DNA from: Burkholderiales bacterium UBA1834
GTDB lineage: Bacteria > Pseudomonadota > Gammaproteobacteria > Burkholderiales > Burkholderiaceae_C
NCBI GenBank assembly: GCA_002339015.1
Contig: DDJC01000048.1
Coordinates: forward strand, 4,210-40,116
Direction: 5' to 3'
DNA length: 35,907 bases
Shown: in pieces, positions 1 to 6,656 of the stretch
Layout: each line of letters begins with the position of its first letter
How positions within the stretch are numbered: position 1 is the stretch's first letter
Made by a program: the position numbers and the translations under genes
The notes under the pieces: generated by a model
Database searches by the model: none
What the model saw: the letters and a program-made list of their open reading frames with translations, nothing else
What the model was told of the DNA's origin: nothing

Positions 1-447
1 GCCACCACCCGCGCCGCCGATGCCGCCGACACCGCCGCCTGGTGGGATGGCCAAGCCTTCGACGCCATCGTGCTGGACGCGCCCTGCAGCGGCTCGGGCA
101 TCGTGCGCCGCCACCCGGACGCCCGCTGGCTGCGCCGCCCCAGCGACATCCCTGCCCTGGCCGAGACCCAGGACCGCCTGCTCGACGCCCTGTGGCCGCT
201 GCTGGCCCCCGGCGGCCACCTGCTGTACTGCACCTGCTCGGTTTTCCGGCAGGAAGGCGAGCAGCGCATCGACGCATTTTTGCAACGCCAGCCCGGAGCC
301 AGCCGCCAGCCGGCGCCAGGGCACCTGCTGCCTGTGGTCGAATACCCTGAAGGGGGCCCCTCGGGCAGCCCCGCCGAGTCAGCCGGCCCCCGCGACCCGG
401 GAGACGGCTTTTACTATGCCTTGCTGAGCAAGCCAGCCACCCGCTGA
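1..447 (+). CDS. rsmB: 16S rRNA (cytosine-5-)-methyltransferase RsmB, C-terminal part
   Basis: The reading frame is open from base 1, so the gene begins upstream of the window; about 148 C-terminal codons remain, ending at TGA 445-447. The family methylates C967 of 16S rRNA using S-adenosylmethionine. Both cysteine motifs of the RNA m5C methyltransferases are visible: DAPCSGSG (motif IV, about residue 27 of the fragment) and YCTCSV (motif VI, about residue 77). In this family one Cys attacks C6 of the target cytosine and the other helps release the product. The C-terminus DGFYYALLSKP is the usual family ending. The N-terminal NusB-like RNA-binding part is outside the window. The next gene starts 2 bases after the stop, so the two are probably co-transcribed. 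Confidence 0.93.
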   Translation, partial: ATTRAADAADTAAWWDGQAFDAIVLDAPCSGSGIVRRHPDARWLRRPSDIPALAETQDRLLDALWPLLAPGGHLLYCTCSVFRQEGEQRIDAFLQRQPGASRQPAPGHLLPVVEYPEGGPSGSPAESAGPRDPGDGFYYALLSKPATR

Positions 448-449
448 CC

Positions 450-1040
450 ATGCCCGACTCCAGCCGCCGCGCCGTTCTGCAGCGTGCAGCCACCTTCGTG
501 GCCGCAGCCGCCATGGTGGGCAGCGCCTGGGCCCAGATCGGTGGCACCGGCAAGCCTCAGGTCGAACTCACCCAGCTGCAGGTGCAGCGCGCCGAGGACG
601 GCGTCGTGCTGAGCTACGACGTGCACTTCGATCTGCCCCGCGACGTGGAAGACGCGCTCTACAAGGGCGTGGCCGTCGTCTTCGTGGCCCGCGCCGAGGT
701 GCTGCGCGAGCGCTGGTACTGGAGTGACAAATCCCGCGCGGTGGCCGAACGCCGCTGGCGCCTGGCCTACCAGCCCCTCACCCGGCGCTGGCGCGTCAGC
801 TTCGACGGCCTGAGCCAGCACTACGGCAGCCTGAGCGAAGCCCTGGGGGTGCTGCAGCGCAGCAGCCGCTGGCGCATCATGGACAGCAACATCGCCACCG
901 ATGACCGCAGCCACTACGTCGAGTTCAGCTTCGAGCTGGACCGCAACGAACTGCCCCGCCCGCTGCAGATCGGCCTGAGCGACCAGAACGAATGGACGCT
1001 GTCCGTGCAACGCCGGCTGGAGATCCCCGCCACCCGATGA
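450..1040 (+). CDS. DUF4390 domain-containing exported protein
   Basis: This 196-residue protein has an N-terminal export signal: RR at residues 6-7, a hydrophobic Ala-rich stretch at about 9-26, and a likely cleavage after SAWA. The rest looks like an all-beta domain with the Trp/Arg pattern of DUF4390 (RERWYWSD, TRRWRVSF, SRWRI). No enzymatic residues are apparent and the family's function is not known to me. It lies between rsmB (2-base gap) and the sensor kinase gene (12-base gap). This order is common in betaproteobacteria, so it may be periplasmic and functionally linked to the NtrY kinase, but that is inference. The ATG at 450 is the first usable start after the rsmB stop. Confidence 0.85.
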   Translation: MPDSSRRAVLQRAATFVAAAAMVGSAWAQIGGTGKPQVELTQLQVQRAEDGVVLSYDVHFDLPRDVEDALYKGVAVVFVARAEVLRERWYWSDKSRAVAERRWRLAYQPLTRRWRVSFDGLSQHYGSLSEALGVLQRSSRWRIMDSNIATDDRSHYVEFSFELDRNELPRPLQIGLSDQNEWTLSVQRRLEIPATR

Positions 1041-1052
1041 CCCGTTGAAGAG

Positions 1053-3365
1053 ATGAGCACCATCAAGGCCAACCGCTGGGCCTGGGTCGTCGCCGGCCTG
1101 GCCATGCTGGGGGCCGGCCTCGTGCTGGCCTTCATGCTCGTGTTCGCGACGCAGAACCGCGAGCGCTATGAGCCCATGTTCGTCTGGCTGTTCTACACGA
1201 ACGTGGTCATCGCCTCGCTGCTGGGCCTGGTCATCGTGCTGGCCCTGGGCCGCCTGGCGCTGCGCATCCGGCGCGGCAAGTTCGGCAGCCAGCTGCTGCT
1301 CAAGCTGGCCAGCATCTTCGCCCTGGTGGCCCTGGTGCCGGGCCTGCTGATCTACGGCGTGTCCTACCAGTTCGTTTCACGCAGCATCGAGACCTGGTTC
1401 GACGTGCGTGTGGAAGGGGCCCTGGACGCCGGCCTCAACCTGGGCCGCAATACGCTGGACACGCTGAGCGACGACTTGGGCAACAAGACCCGGCTGGCCG
1501 CCGAGCGCATGTCCATCCTGCCTGGCCAGCGCGTCATCGACACCGCCCCCCAGTTGCTCGAACTCGAACGCCTGCGCGAGCAGCTCGGCGCCGAATCCAT
1601 CGCCCTGGTCAGCGAATCGGGCGTGATCGAAACACGCGTCGGGGGCGATACCGCCACCCAGCTGCGCACCCAGCGCGTCAACAGCACCTGGCGCCAGGAT
1701 GCACGCAGCAAGGGCGTCATGTCGCTCATCGACGGGCTGGACGAAGGCGACACGCCGCGCGTCATCGCATTGGCCTGGATGCCCGACCGCAGCTTCAGCC
1801 TGCAGGGCCGCGGCCACTTCCTGATGGTGCAGCAGCGCCTGCCGGCCGAGCTGGTGCGCAACGCGCTTGATGTGCAGAACGCCTACCGCGAGTACCAGCA
1901 ACGCTCACTGGGCCGCGAAGGCCTGCGCCGCATGTACATCGGCACGCTGACCCTGTCGCTGGTGCTGGCCGTGTTTGGCGCGATGCTGCTGGCCGCCATC
2001 CTGGGCCAGCAACTGGCCCGCCCCCTGCTGCTGCTGGCCGAAGGCGTGCGCGACGTGGCCGGCGGCGACCTCAGCCCCAAACCCATCTTTGAATCCAAGG
2101 ACGAACTGGGCGGCCTGACGCGCGACTTCGCGGCCATGACCCAGCAGCTCGCCGATGCCCGCACCCAGGCCGAGATCAGCGCCCTGCAGCTCGACAGCGC
2201 CTACGTGCACGTGCAGACCATCCTGGACAACCTCACCTCCGGCGTGATCGTGTTCGACCGCCATGGCCTGATCGACACTGTCAACCCCGGGGCCACGCGC
2301 ATCCTGCGCGCCCCGTTGTCGGCCTACCGGGGCCAGCCGCTCAACACCGTGCCCGGCCTGCAGGCCTTTGCGGAGGCCATCGACGAGCGCTTCGCTTCCT
2401 ACGCCGCCGAGCCCGAGCCTGGCGAGCGCCAGCAATGGCAGGAATCCTTCGAGCGCCCGCTGTCCGACATCGCCGCCAATCCCGAAGATCCGAAGGCCGC
2501 CGCCCAGACGCTGCTGGTGCGCGGCGCCGACCTGCCGGCTGAGGCCCGCCTGATCGTGTTCGACGACATCAGCGAGCTGGTCTCGGCGCAGCGCTCCAAG
2601 GCCTGGGGCGAGGTGGCCCGCCGCGTGGCCCACGAGATCAAGAACCCGCTCACGCCCATCCAGCTGTCCGCCGAACGCCTGCAGATGAAGCTCGAGGCCA
2701 AGCTCGACGAGCCCGGCCAGCAACTGCTCAACCGCTCCGTCACCACCATCGTCACCCAGGTGCAGGCGCTCAAGACGCTGATCAACGAGTTCCGCGACTT
2801 TGCGCGCCTGCCCACCTCACGCCTGGCGCCGCTTGATCTGAATGCCCTGGTGGGCGACGTGCTGGCCCTGTACGGGCAGGCCGTGGAAACCGGCCTGCTC
2901 AGCGTTCAACTGGCCTCGGACCTGCCCGGCATCCTGGGTGATGCGACGCTCCTGCGGCAAGTGGTGCACAACCTGGTGCAAAATGCGCTTGATGCTGTAC
3001 AGACAGACGTCGGCGGCGGCGACACCCGGGCACCACGGGTCGAACTGCTCACCGAAGTACGGCAGAACATGCCGGGGCACTCCCCCACCGTCCGGCTCGT
3101 GATCCGAGACAACGGCCCCGGTTTTCCCGAACAGGTGCTCAAAAGGGCGTTCGAACCCTACGTCACCACCAAAGCACATGGCACGGGCCTGGGCCTGGCC
3201 GTGGTCAAGAAGATCGCCGACGAACACGACGCCACCGTGCGGCTGCGAAACCTGGACGCCCCTGGCAATCCCTCAACGCCCGGCGGTTTGAGAGGGGCAC
3301 AAGTTTCGCTATCATTTTCAAAGCTGTCATCCCATACTCCCGTGGCGGCGCATCCCGGCGTGTAG
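1053..3365 (+). CDS. ntrY: NtrY-family membrane sensor histidine kinase
   Basis: A 770-residue sensor kinase. Membrane segments are at about residues 9-32, 44-67, 83-104 and 297-318, with an extracytoplasmic region at about 105-295. Then follow a HAMP domain (about 318-372), a PAS domain (about 380-505), a HisKA dimerisation domain with the phospho-accepting H527 in RRVAHEIKNPLTP, and an HATPase with the N box NLVQNALDA and G boxes DNGPGF and GTGLGLAVV. The HEIKNPLTP H box and the multi-pass N-terminus are typical of NtrY, which phosphorylates NtrX in nitrogen or redox-related signalling. GAAGAG just upstream is a usable ribosome binding site for the ATG. The regulator gene begins 25 bases downstream. 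What this kinase senses cannot be read from the sequence. Confidence 0.92.
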   Translation: MSTIKANRWAWVVAGLAMLGAGLVLAFMLVFATQNRERYEPMFVWLFYTNVVIASLLGLVIVLALGRLALRIRRGKFGSQLLLKLASIFALVALVPGLLIYGVSYQFVSRSIETWFDVRVEGALDAGLNLGRNTLDTLSDDLGNKTRLAAERMSILPGQRVIDTAPQLLELERLREQLGAESIALVSESGVIETRVGGDTATQLRTQRVNSTWRQDARSKGVMSLIDGLDEGDTPRVIALAWMPDRSFSLQGRGHFLMVQQRLPAELVRNALDVQNAYREYQQRSLGREGLRRMYIGTLTLSLVLAVFGAMLLAAILGQQLARPLLLLAEGVRDVAGGDLSPKPIFESKDELGGLTRDFAAMTQQLADARTQAEISALQLDSAYVHVQTILDNLTSGVIVFDRHGLIDTVNPGATRILRAPLSAYRGQPLNTVPGLQAFAEAIDERFASYAAEPEPGERQQWQESFERPLSDIAANPEDPKAAAQTLLVRGADLPAEARLIVFDDISELVSAQRSKAWGEVARRVAHEIKNPLTPIQLSAERLQMKLEAKLDEPGQQLLNRSVTTIVTQVQALKTLINEFRDFARLPTSRLAPLDLNALVGDVLALYGQAVETGLLSVQLASDLPGILGDATLLRQVVHNLVQNALDAVQTDVGGGDTRAPRVELLTEVRQNMPGHSPTVRLVIRDNGPGFPEQVLKRAFEPYVTTKAHGTGLGLAVVKKIADEHDATVRLRNLDAPGNPSTPGGLRGAQVSLSFSKLSSHTPVAAHPGV

Positions 3366-3390
3366 CGCGCACCACAGAGACACAAAATTC

Positions 3391-4239
3391 ATGGCCACCA
3401 TTCTTGTAGTTGACGACGAACTGGGCATTCGGGCCTTGCTGTCAGACATCCTGACCGACGAAGGCCATTCCGTCGAACTGGCGGAAAACGCCGCCCAGGC
3501 GCGCACCATGCGCGAGCAATGCCGACCTGATCTGGTGCTGCTGGACATCTGGATGCCTGATGTGGACGGCGTCACCCTGCTCAAGGAATGGGGGGCCAAT
3601 GGCCAGCTCACGATGCCCGTGATCATGATGTCGGGCCACGGCACGATCGACACCGCGGTCGAGGCCACCAAGGTCGGGGCGCAGGCCTTCCTGGAAAAGC
3701 CCATCACCATGCAAAAGCTGCTGCGCGCGGTCGAGCAGGGTCTGGCCAAGCCCGCCCCGGCCACGCCCGCACCGATGTCGCGCCCCGTGGGCATGGCCGG
3801 CATGCCCGGCATGTCGGGTGCGCCTGGCCTGCATGGCACGCCGCACCTTGCCAGCGTCACGCCCATCACGGCCGCCCCGTCCTACCATCAGAGTGCTCCG
3901 GCCGGCCACGTGGTACCCCTGCGCAGCAGCGATGTCATCGGCGGCCAGCCCCTGATGCACAGCCACCAGCCCTCGCACAGCCTGCACAGTACGCATGGCG
4001 GCGGCCATGGCGTGCTCTCCAACGGCCTGTCGCACGAGCAGCTGTTCGAGCTGGACCGCCCGCTGCGCGAGGCACGCGATGATTTCGAGCGTGCCTACTT
4101 CGAGTTCCACCTGGCCCGCGAAGGCGGCAGCATGACGCGAGTGGCCGAGAAGACGGGCCTGGAGCGCACGCACCTGTACCGCAAGCTCAAACAATTGGGT
4201 GTCGATCTGAGCCGCAACCGCAAAGCGGTCGCAAATTGA
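3391..4239 (+). CDS. NtrX-like response regulator without AAA+ domain (receiver + Fis-type HTH)
   Basis: A 282-residue regulator. The receiver domain (about residues 1-120) carries the acidic pair DD at 8-9, phospho-acceptor D52 in LLDIWMPD, S81 and K103. The C-terminal Fis-type helix-turn-helix (about 235-275) contains MTRVAEKTGLERTHLYRKLKQLG, split here for reference as MTRVAEKTG and LERTHLYRKLK. Full-length NtrX has about 450 residues with a sigma-54 AAA+ ATPase (GAFTGA) between these parts. Here only a roughly 110-residue low-complexity linker lies there, with GMAGMPGMSG and a His-rich stretch around 187-207. The frame is continuous, so this is not a frameshift. I recall the short form from other Comamonadaceae, so it is probably lineage-wide. 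It cannot itself drive sigma-54 open-complex formation and is likely a DNA-binding activator or repressor phosphorylated by the adjacent NtrY. Confidence 0.88.
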   Translation: MATILVVDDELGIRALLSDILTDEGHSVELAENAAQARTMREQCRPDLVLLDIWMPDVDGVTLLKEWGANGQLTMPVIMMSGHGTIDTAVEATKVGAQAFLEKPITMQKLLRAVEQGLAKPAPATPAPMSRPVGMAGMPGMSGAPGLHGTPHLASVTPITAAPSYHQSAPAGHVVPLRSSDVIGGQPLMHSHQPSHSLHSTHGGGHGVLSNGLSHEQLFELDRPLREARDDFERAYFEFHLAREGGSMTRVAEKTGLERTHLYRKLKQLGVDLSRNRKAVAN

Positions 4240-4241
4240 TA

Positions 4242-4247
4242 TATACT
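4242..4247 (+). promoter_or_regulatory. Candidate -10 element (TATACT) before tRNA-Phe
   Basis: TATACT lies within an AT-rich run just after the regulator's stop codon and about 55 bases before the mature tRNA. It would allow the tRNA to be transcribed independently with a short leader. No convincing -35 hexamer is seen 16-18 bases upstream, so the call is weak. Confidence 0.3.
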
Positions 4248-4301
4248 CTTGGTTTCCCGAGATCGCAGCCTGGCTGATTGATCAAAGGTAATCAAGTCAA
4301 T

Positions 4302-4377
4302 GGCCTGGTAGCTCAGTTGGTAGAGCAGCGGATTGAAAATCCGCGTGTCGGTGGTTCGATTCCGCCCCAGGCCACCA
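4302..4377 (+). tRNA. tRNA-Phe (GAA)
   Basis: A 76-base cloverleaf. The acceptor stem GGCCTGG (4302-4308) pairs with CCAGGCC (4367-4373), followed by discriminator A and an encoded CCA (4375-4377). The anticodon stem GCGGA/TCCGC encloses the loop TTGAAAA, with anticodon GAA at 4335-4337. The T arm carries the TTCGATT loop. All key stems pair fully, so the gene should be functional. A terminator follows 17 bases downstream. Its 3' end may have served as an attachment site (see 6340-6353). Confidence 0.97.
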
Positions 4378-4393
4378 AATCATTCAAGCACTT

Positions 4394-4426
4394 AGCCCAC
4401 CCTAACCGGTGGGCTTTTGCTTTTTC
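4394..4426 (+). terminator. Rho-independent terminator after tRNA-Phe
   Basis: AGCCCACC (4394-4401) pairs perfectly with GGTGGGCT (4408-4415) around a 6-base loop. A T-rich tract, TTTGCTTTTTC, follows. This is the expected end of the tRNA transcript. Confidence 0.82.
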
Positions 4427-4614
4427 TGACAGTGTTTCTGACACTGCCAGTGCTGGTCCACTGCGGACGACTGAGCTCTTGTGCGTTGTCGCCGCAAAAA
4501 GTGGATGGACAAGCTCGACCAGCAGCGAGAAGGATTTGACTTCTTCACAGCCCGACAATCAGCGCAGCATCTGAGAAGGTGCCTCGGTGTGCCATCACGT
4601 ATGAAAGCACCCGA

Positions 4615-5256
4615 CTACGTGCCGTACGCCGCCATGAAGACCCGTACGGCCTCGCGCAGATTGGCCTTGTCTTTCCGGGAATCGGGCTTGTCGAGCATCA
4701 GCAGTCCGCGAAAGTGTTCGGAGCCAAGAAACATCGACAGGAACAGGTCCGCCGCCTGAAGCGGGTTCCGCACTTTCAGAGTGCCCGCCGTGTGGGCGCG
4801 GCGCAGGTATGCAGCCAACTCCCCGACTGCTCGCTCCGGACCTTCCTTGTAGAACTCACGGCAGACTTCCGGCTGCGCCCCCGCTACCCCGTAAACGGAG
4901 CGCAACGCACCAAGCGCGTCGTCACCGCGTGTCAGTGCAAGAAACCGAGCCCCTATCGCCAACAGCGTCTTCTCCGGTTCGGCTGGGTCCAGCGCCCCGG
5001 CTCCCGGGACGTCAGCCACCACCCTTGACGTCCTGTCGCGCACAACCGCCTGGAACAGCCCCTCCTTGGAGCCGAAGTTGTTGTACACGGTCATCTTGGA
5101 CACACCGGCTTCCGCGGCAATAGCATCGACACTGGCACGCTCCAGGCCATGCTCATTGAAGTGCCTTTGCGCCGCTTCCAGGATGCGCCGCACACGCTCA
5201 GGATCACGTGGCCGACCGCGTCGGGACTTGGAAGCAGGGGATGGGGACGGCAGCAT
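4615..5256 (-). CDS. TetR/AcrR-family transcriptional repressor
   Basis: A 213-residue protein from the ATG at 5256. A longer frame could start at a TTG at 5280, but that would lie inside the palindrome. After a basic tail (SKSRRGRPRDPE), the TetR HTH spans about residues 20-70, with the recognition pattern ASVDAIAAEAGVSK followed by TVYNNFGSKEGLF. The C-terminal helical region (about 85-210) has the ligand-binding/dimer layout of AefR-like TetR proteins (LRSVYGVAGAQPEVCREFY). It is divergent from the flavoprotein gene at 5352 across a 95-base region with two inverted repeats. Repression of itself and that neighbour is therefore likely. The ligand is unknown. Codon use is less GC-biased than in flanking genes. 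Confidence 0.9.
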   Translation of the reverse strand: MLPSPSPASKSRRGRPRDPERVRRILEAAQRHFNEHGLERASVDAIAAEAGVSKMTVYNNFGSKEGLFQAVVRDRTSRVVADVPGAGALDPAEPEKTLLAIGARFLALTRGDDALGALRSVYGVAGAQPEVCREFYKEGPERAVGELAAYLRRAHTAGTLKVRNPLQAADLFLSMFLGSEHFRGLLMLDKPDSRKDKANLREAVRVFMAAYGT

Positions 5257-5260
5257 AGGC

Positions 5261-5292
5261 TTATATAGTGGACTTGACAATCCATTATATAA
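5261..5292. promoter_or_regulatory. Inverted repeat, candidate TetR operator 1
   Basis: TTATATAGTGGA (5261-5272) and TCCATTATATAA (5281-5292) match as an inverted repeat at 11 of 12 positions around an 8-base spacer. The spacer contains TTGACA (5274-5279), a perfect -35 hexamer for rightward transcription, although no -10 is found at ideal spacing. It starts 5 bases upstream of the tetR ATG, so binding here would block both directions. Confidence 0.65.
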
Positions 5293-5300
5293 ACCTCACA

Positions 5301-5324
5301 TTACTATACTTTCAAGTACAGTAA
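5301..5324. promoter_or_regulatory. Inverted repeat, candidate TetR operator 2
   Basis: TTACTATACTTT-CAAGTACAGTAA is a 24-base palindrome with 11 of 12 positions pairing and almost no spacer. It lies 27 bases before the flavoprotein ATG and includes TATACT (5305-5310), a possible -10. Its sequence differs from the palindrome at 5261-5292, so it may bind a second protein or act as an RNA hairpin. Confidence 0.5.
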
Positions 5325-5351
5325 TAAATCAGCTTACACGGAGCCATCACC

Positions 5352-6245
5352 ATGGATGACGTCATCATCATCGGCGGCAGCTTTGCTGGTCTCGCCGCCG
5401 CCCTGCAACTCGGCCGAGCCCGCCGCAAAGTCATCGTTCTCGACACCGGTCGGCCGCGCAATCGATTCGGTCACCACTCGCATGGCGTGCTCGGCCATGA
5501 TCACAAGCCGCCGCTGGACATTCTGGCCGAGGCGCGGCAGCAGCTGGCACGTTATCCCGCGATCAGGCTGGTCAATGCCCGTGCCGAGAGCGTGTCTGGC
5601 GACATCGACAATTTCTGCGTCGTCACTGACGACAACGACAGCCTTAGGGCGCGTCGCCTGATCCTGAGCTATGGCGTCGTCGATCAGATGCCTGATGTCC
5701 CTGGCTTCGCCGAAAGCTGGGGCAGGTCCATCGTGCCTTGCCCCTACTGCGACGGTTTTGAAGTCGTCGACCAGCATTGGGGCGTCCTATGGTCGGGCCC
5801 GCAGTCGCACCAGTCCACCCAGTTGTTCCGCGATTGGACTGACAGGATGACGGTTTTCGCCAATGGCCATGACATTGCGCCCGATATCCAGGACGCTCTG
5901 GCGCGCCGCAACATCAAAGTTGCCGATGGCCGAATCGTCGAGATCAGCCACCACGAGGGCCGCATCGCCACTGTCAATCTCGATAACGACTGCCATATCG
6001 CGGTCGACATCCTATTCGCTCAACCGCGCAACAAACCATCCGCAAGCCTTCATGAATCCCTGGGCCTTGCCACGGTCGAGACGCCCACAGGCACCGTCCT
6101 AAAGGTTGATGATCGCCGTCAAACCAGCACGCCCGGCGTCTATGCTGCCGGCGACCTCGCCACGCCCTTCTTGCCTTCAGTCACCCAGTCATCGTGGCAG
6201 GGAGCGATGGCAGGTATCTTTGCCCAGCAATCGATGCTGGCGTGA
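5352..6245 (+). CDS. Thioredoxin-reductase-like NAD(P)/FAD-dependent oxidoreductase
   Basis: A 297-residue flavoprotein. The N-terminal FAD-binding Rossmann motif is GGSFAGLAAALQLG (residues 8-21), and the second FAD contact, TPGVYAAGDLA, lies near 260-270. A CPYC redox pair (C130/C133) occupies the position of the active-site dithiol of low-molecular-weight thioredoxin reductases. The usual GxGxxA nucleotide motif of the NAD(P) domain is degenerate (VLWSGPQSHQST, about 145-156), so the electron donor is uncertain. GGAG 9 bases before the ATG is the ribosome binding site. It is divergent from tetR and probably repressed by it. It likely reduces a disulfide or small electrophile in the cytoplasm; the partner is unknown. 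Confidence 0.88.
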   Translation: MDDVIIIGGSFAGLAAALQLGRARRKVIVLDTGRPRNRFGHHSHGVLGHDHKPPLDILAEARQQLARYPAIRLVNARAESVSGDIDNFCVVTDDNDSLRARRLILSYGVVDQMPDVPGFAESWGRSIVPCPYCDGFEVVDQHWGVLWSGPQSHQSTQLFRDWTDRMTVFANGHDIAPDIQDALARRNIKVADGRIVEISHHEGRIATVNLDNDCHIAVDILFAQPRNKPSASLHESLGLATVETPTGTVLKVDDRRQTSTPGVYAAGDLATPFLPSVTQSSWQGAMAGIFAQQSMLA

Positions 6246-6339
6246 CCGTCAACGGACTTCCTTTAGGACAGGGAATATGGCAAAGAAAAGCAAAAACCCA
6301 ATTCAATCAATCACTTAGATTTTACTGGCGGAGAAGGGC

Positions 6340-6353
6340 TCGATTCGCCCCAG
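6340..6353. repeat. Near copy of the tRNA-Phe 3' end (possible att remnant)
   Basis: TCGATTCGCCCCAG reproduces TCGATTCCGCCCCAG of the tRNA-Phe T arm and acceptor (4356-4370) with one C deleted. The preceding bases CTGGCGGAGA also resemble the reverse complement of a tRNA CCA end. The match is short, and T-arm sequences are conserved among tRNAs, so the origin is uncertain. Confidence 0.4.
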
Positions 6354-6390
6354 AGCGGCGTTGCGTGGTGTTTCTGGTTGGCACTTCCGC

Positions 6391-6451
6391 GTGGGCAGGC
6401 CGATCTTTGGCCTCCCGATCAACAAATCGTTTCCAGTTGATCGATACCCAC
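6391..6451. other. Three-way-junction inverted-repeat element
   Basis: An outer stem GTGGG (6391-6395)/CCCAC (6447-6451) encloses two perfect hairpins: AGGCC (6397-6401)/GGCCT (6409-6413) with a 7-base loop, and CGATCAAC (6416-6423)/GTTGATCG (6436-6443) with a 12-base loop. More hairpins flank it: GGGC/GCCC at 6336-6350, and CCCCCG-AAA-CGGGGG at 6469-6483. It lies in the 411-base gene-free stretch 6246-6656 and may be a structured RNA or a folded recombination or replication site. I recognise no known family. The stretch also holds a 13-codon ORF (ATG 6278) with an AGGACAGG upstream, perhaps the stub of a lost gene. Confidence 0.4.
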
Positions 6452-6656
6452 TCAAACCCGAGTACTCACCCCCGAAACGGGGGGGCGTCCGGCTACGGGA
6501 AAATTACCCAAATAGGCCATTTTTTCAGGAGAAACCCGCACAAAACACGCTAATTCGCACACTCCGCGTACAACGCCCCTAGGTTTGCCCTGAGCGGGCC
6601 AACGGGTGCCTGCGTTAGAGTTGTGACCAAACGATGGTGAGAGCAAGACATACACC

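Larger units (their letters stand above)
4378..6353. mobile_element. Candidate small tRNA-Phe-associated insert (tetR + flavoprotein)
   Basis: The segment between tRNA-Phe and about 6353 differs from its surroundings. It has AT-rich intergenic DNA, weaker third-position GC bias in its genes, and two accessory-type genes. A near copy of the tRNA 3' end (TCGATTCGCCCCAG, 6340-6353) matches TCGATTCCGCCCCAG of the tRNA (4356-4370) except for one missing C. This is the pattern left by tRNA-targeting integrative elements. No integrase is present, so it would be a decayed or partial island. The 237 bases at 4378-4614 hold only the tRNA terminator and no supported gene. Confidence 0.4.

Noticed and set aside
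4424..4443. Direct repeat TTCTGACA (two copies 12 bases apart) after the tRNA terminator
   Set aside because: Too short and not repeated at the other end of the atypical segment, so not a supported attachment site.
4313..4558. Minus-strand ORF across tRNA-Phe (contains GGIEPPTRGFSIRCSTN)
   Set aside because: This is the well-known false protein produced by translating the complement of a tRNA; it has no ribosome binding site and lies over the tRNA and its terminator.
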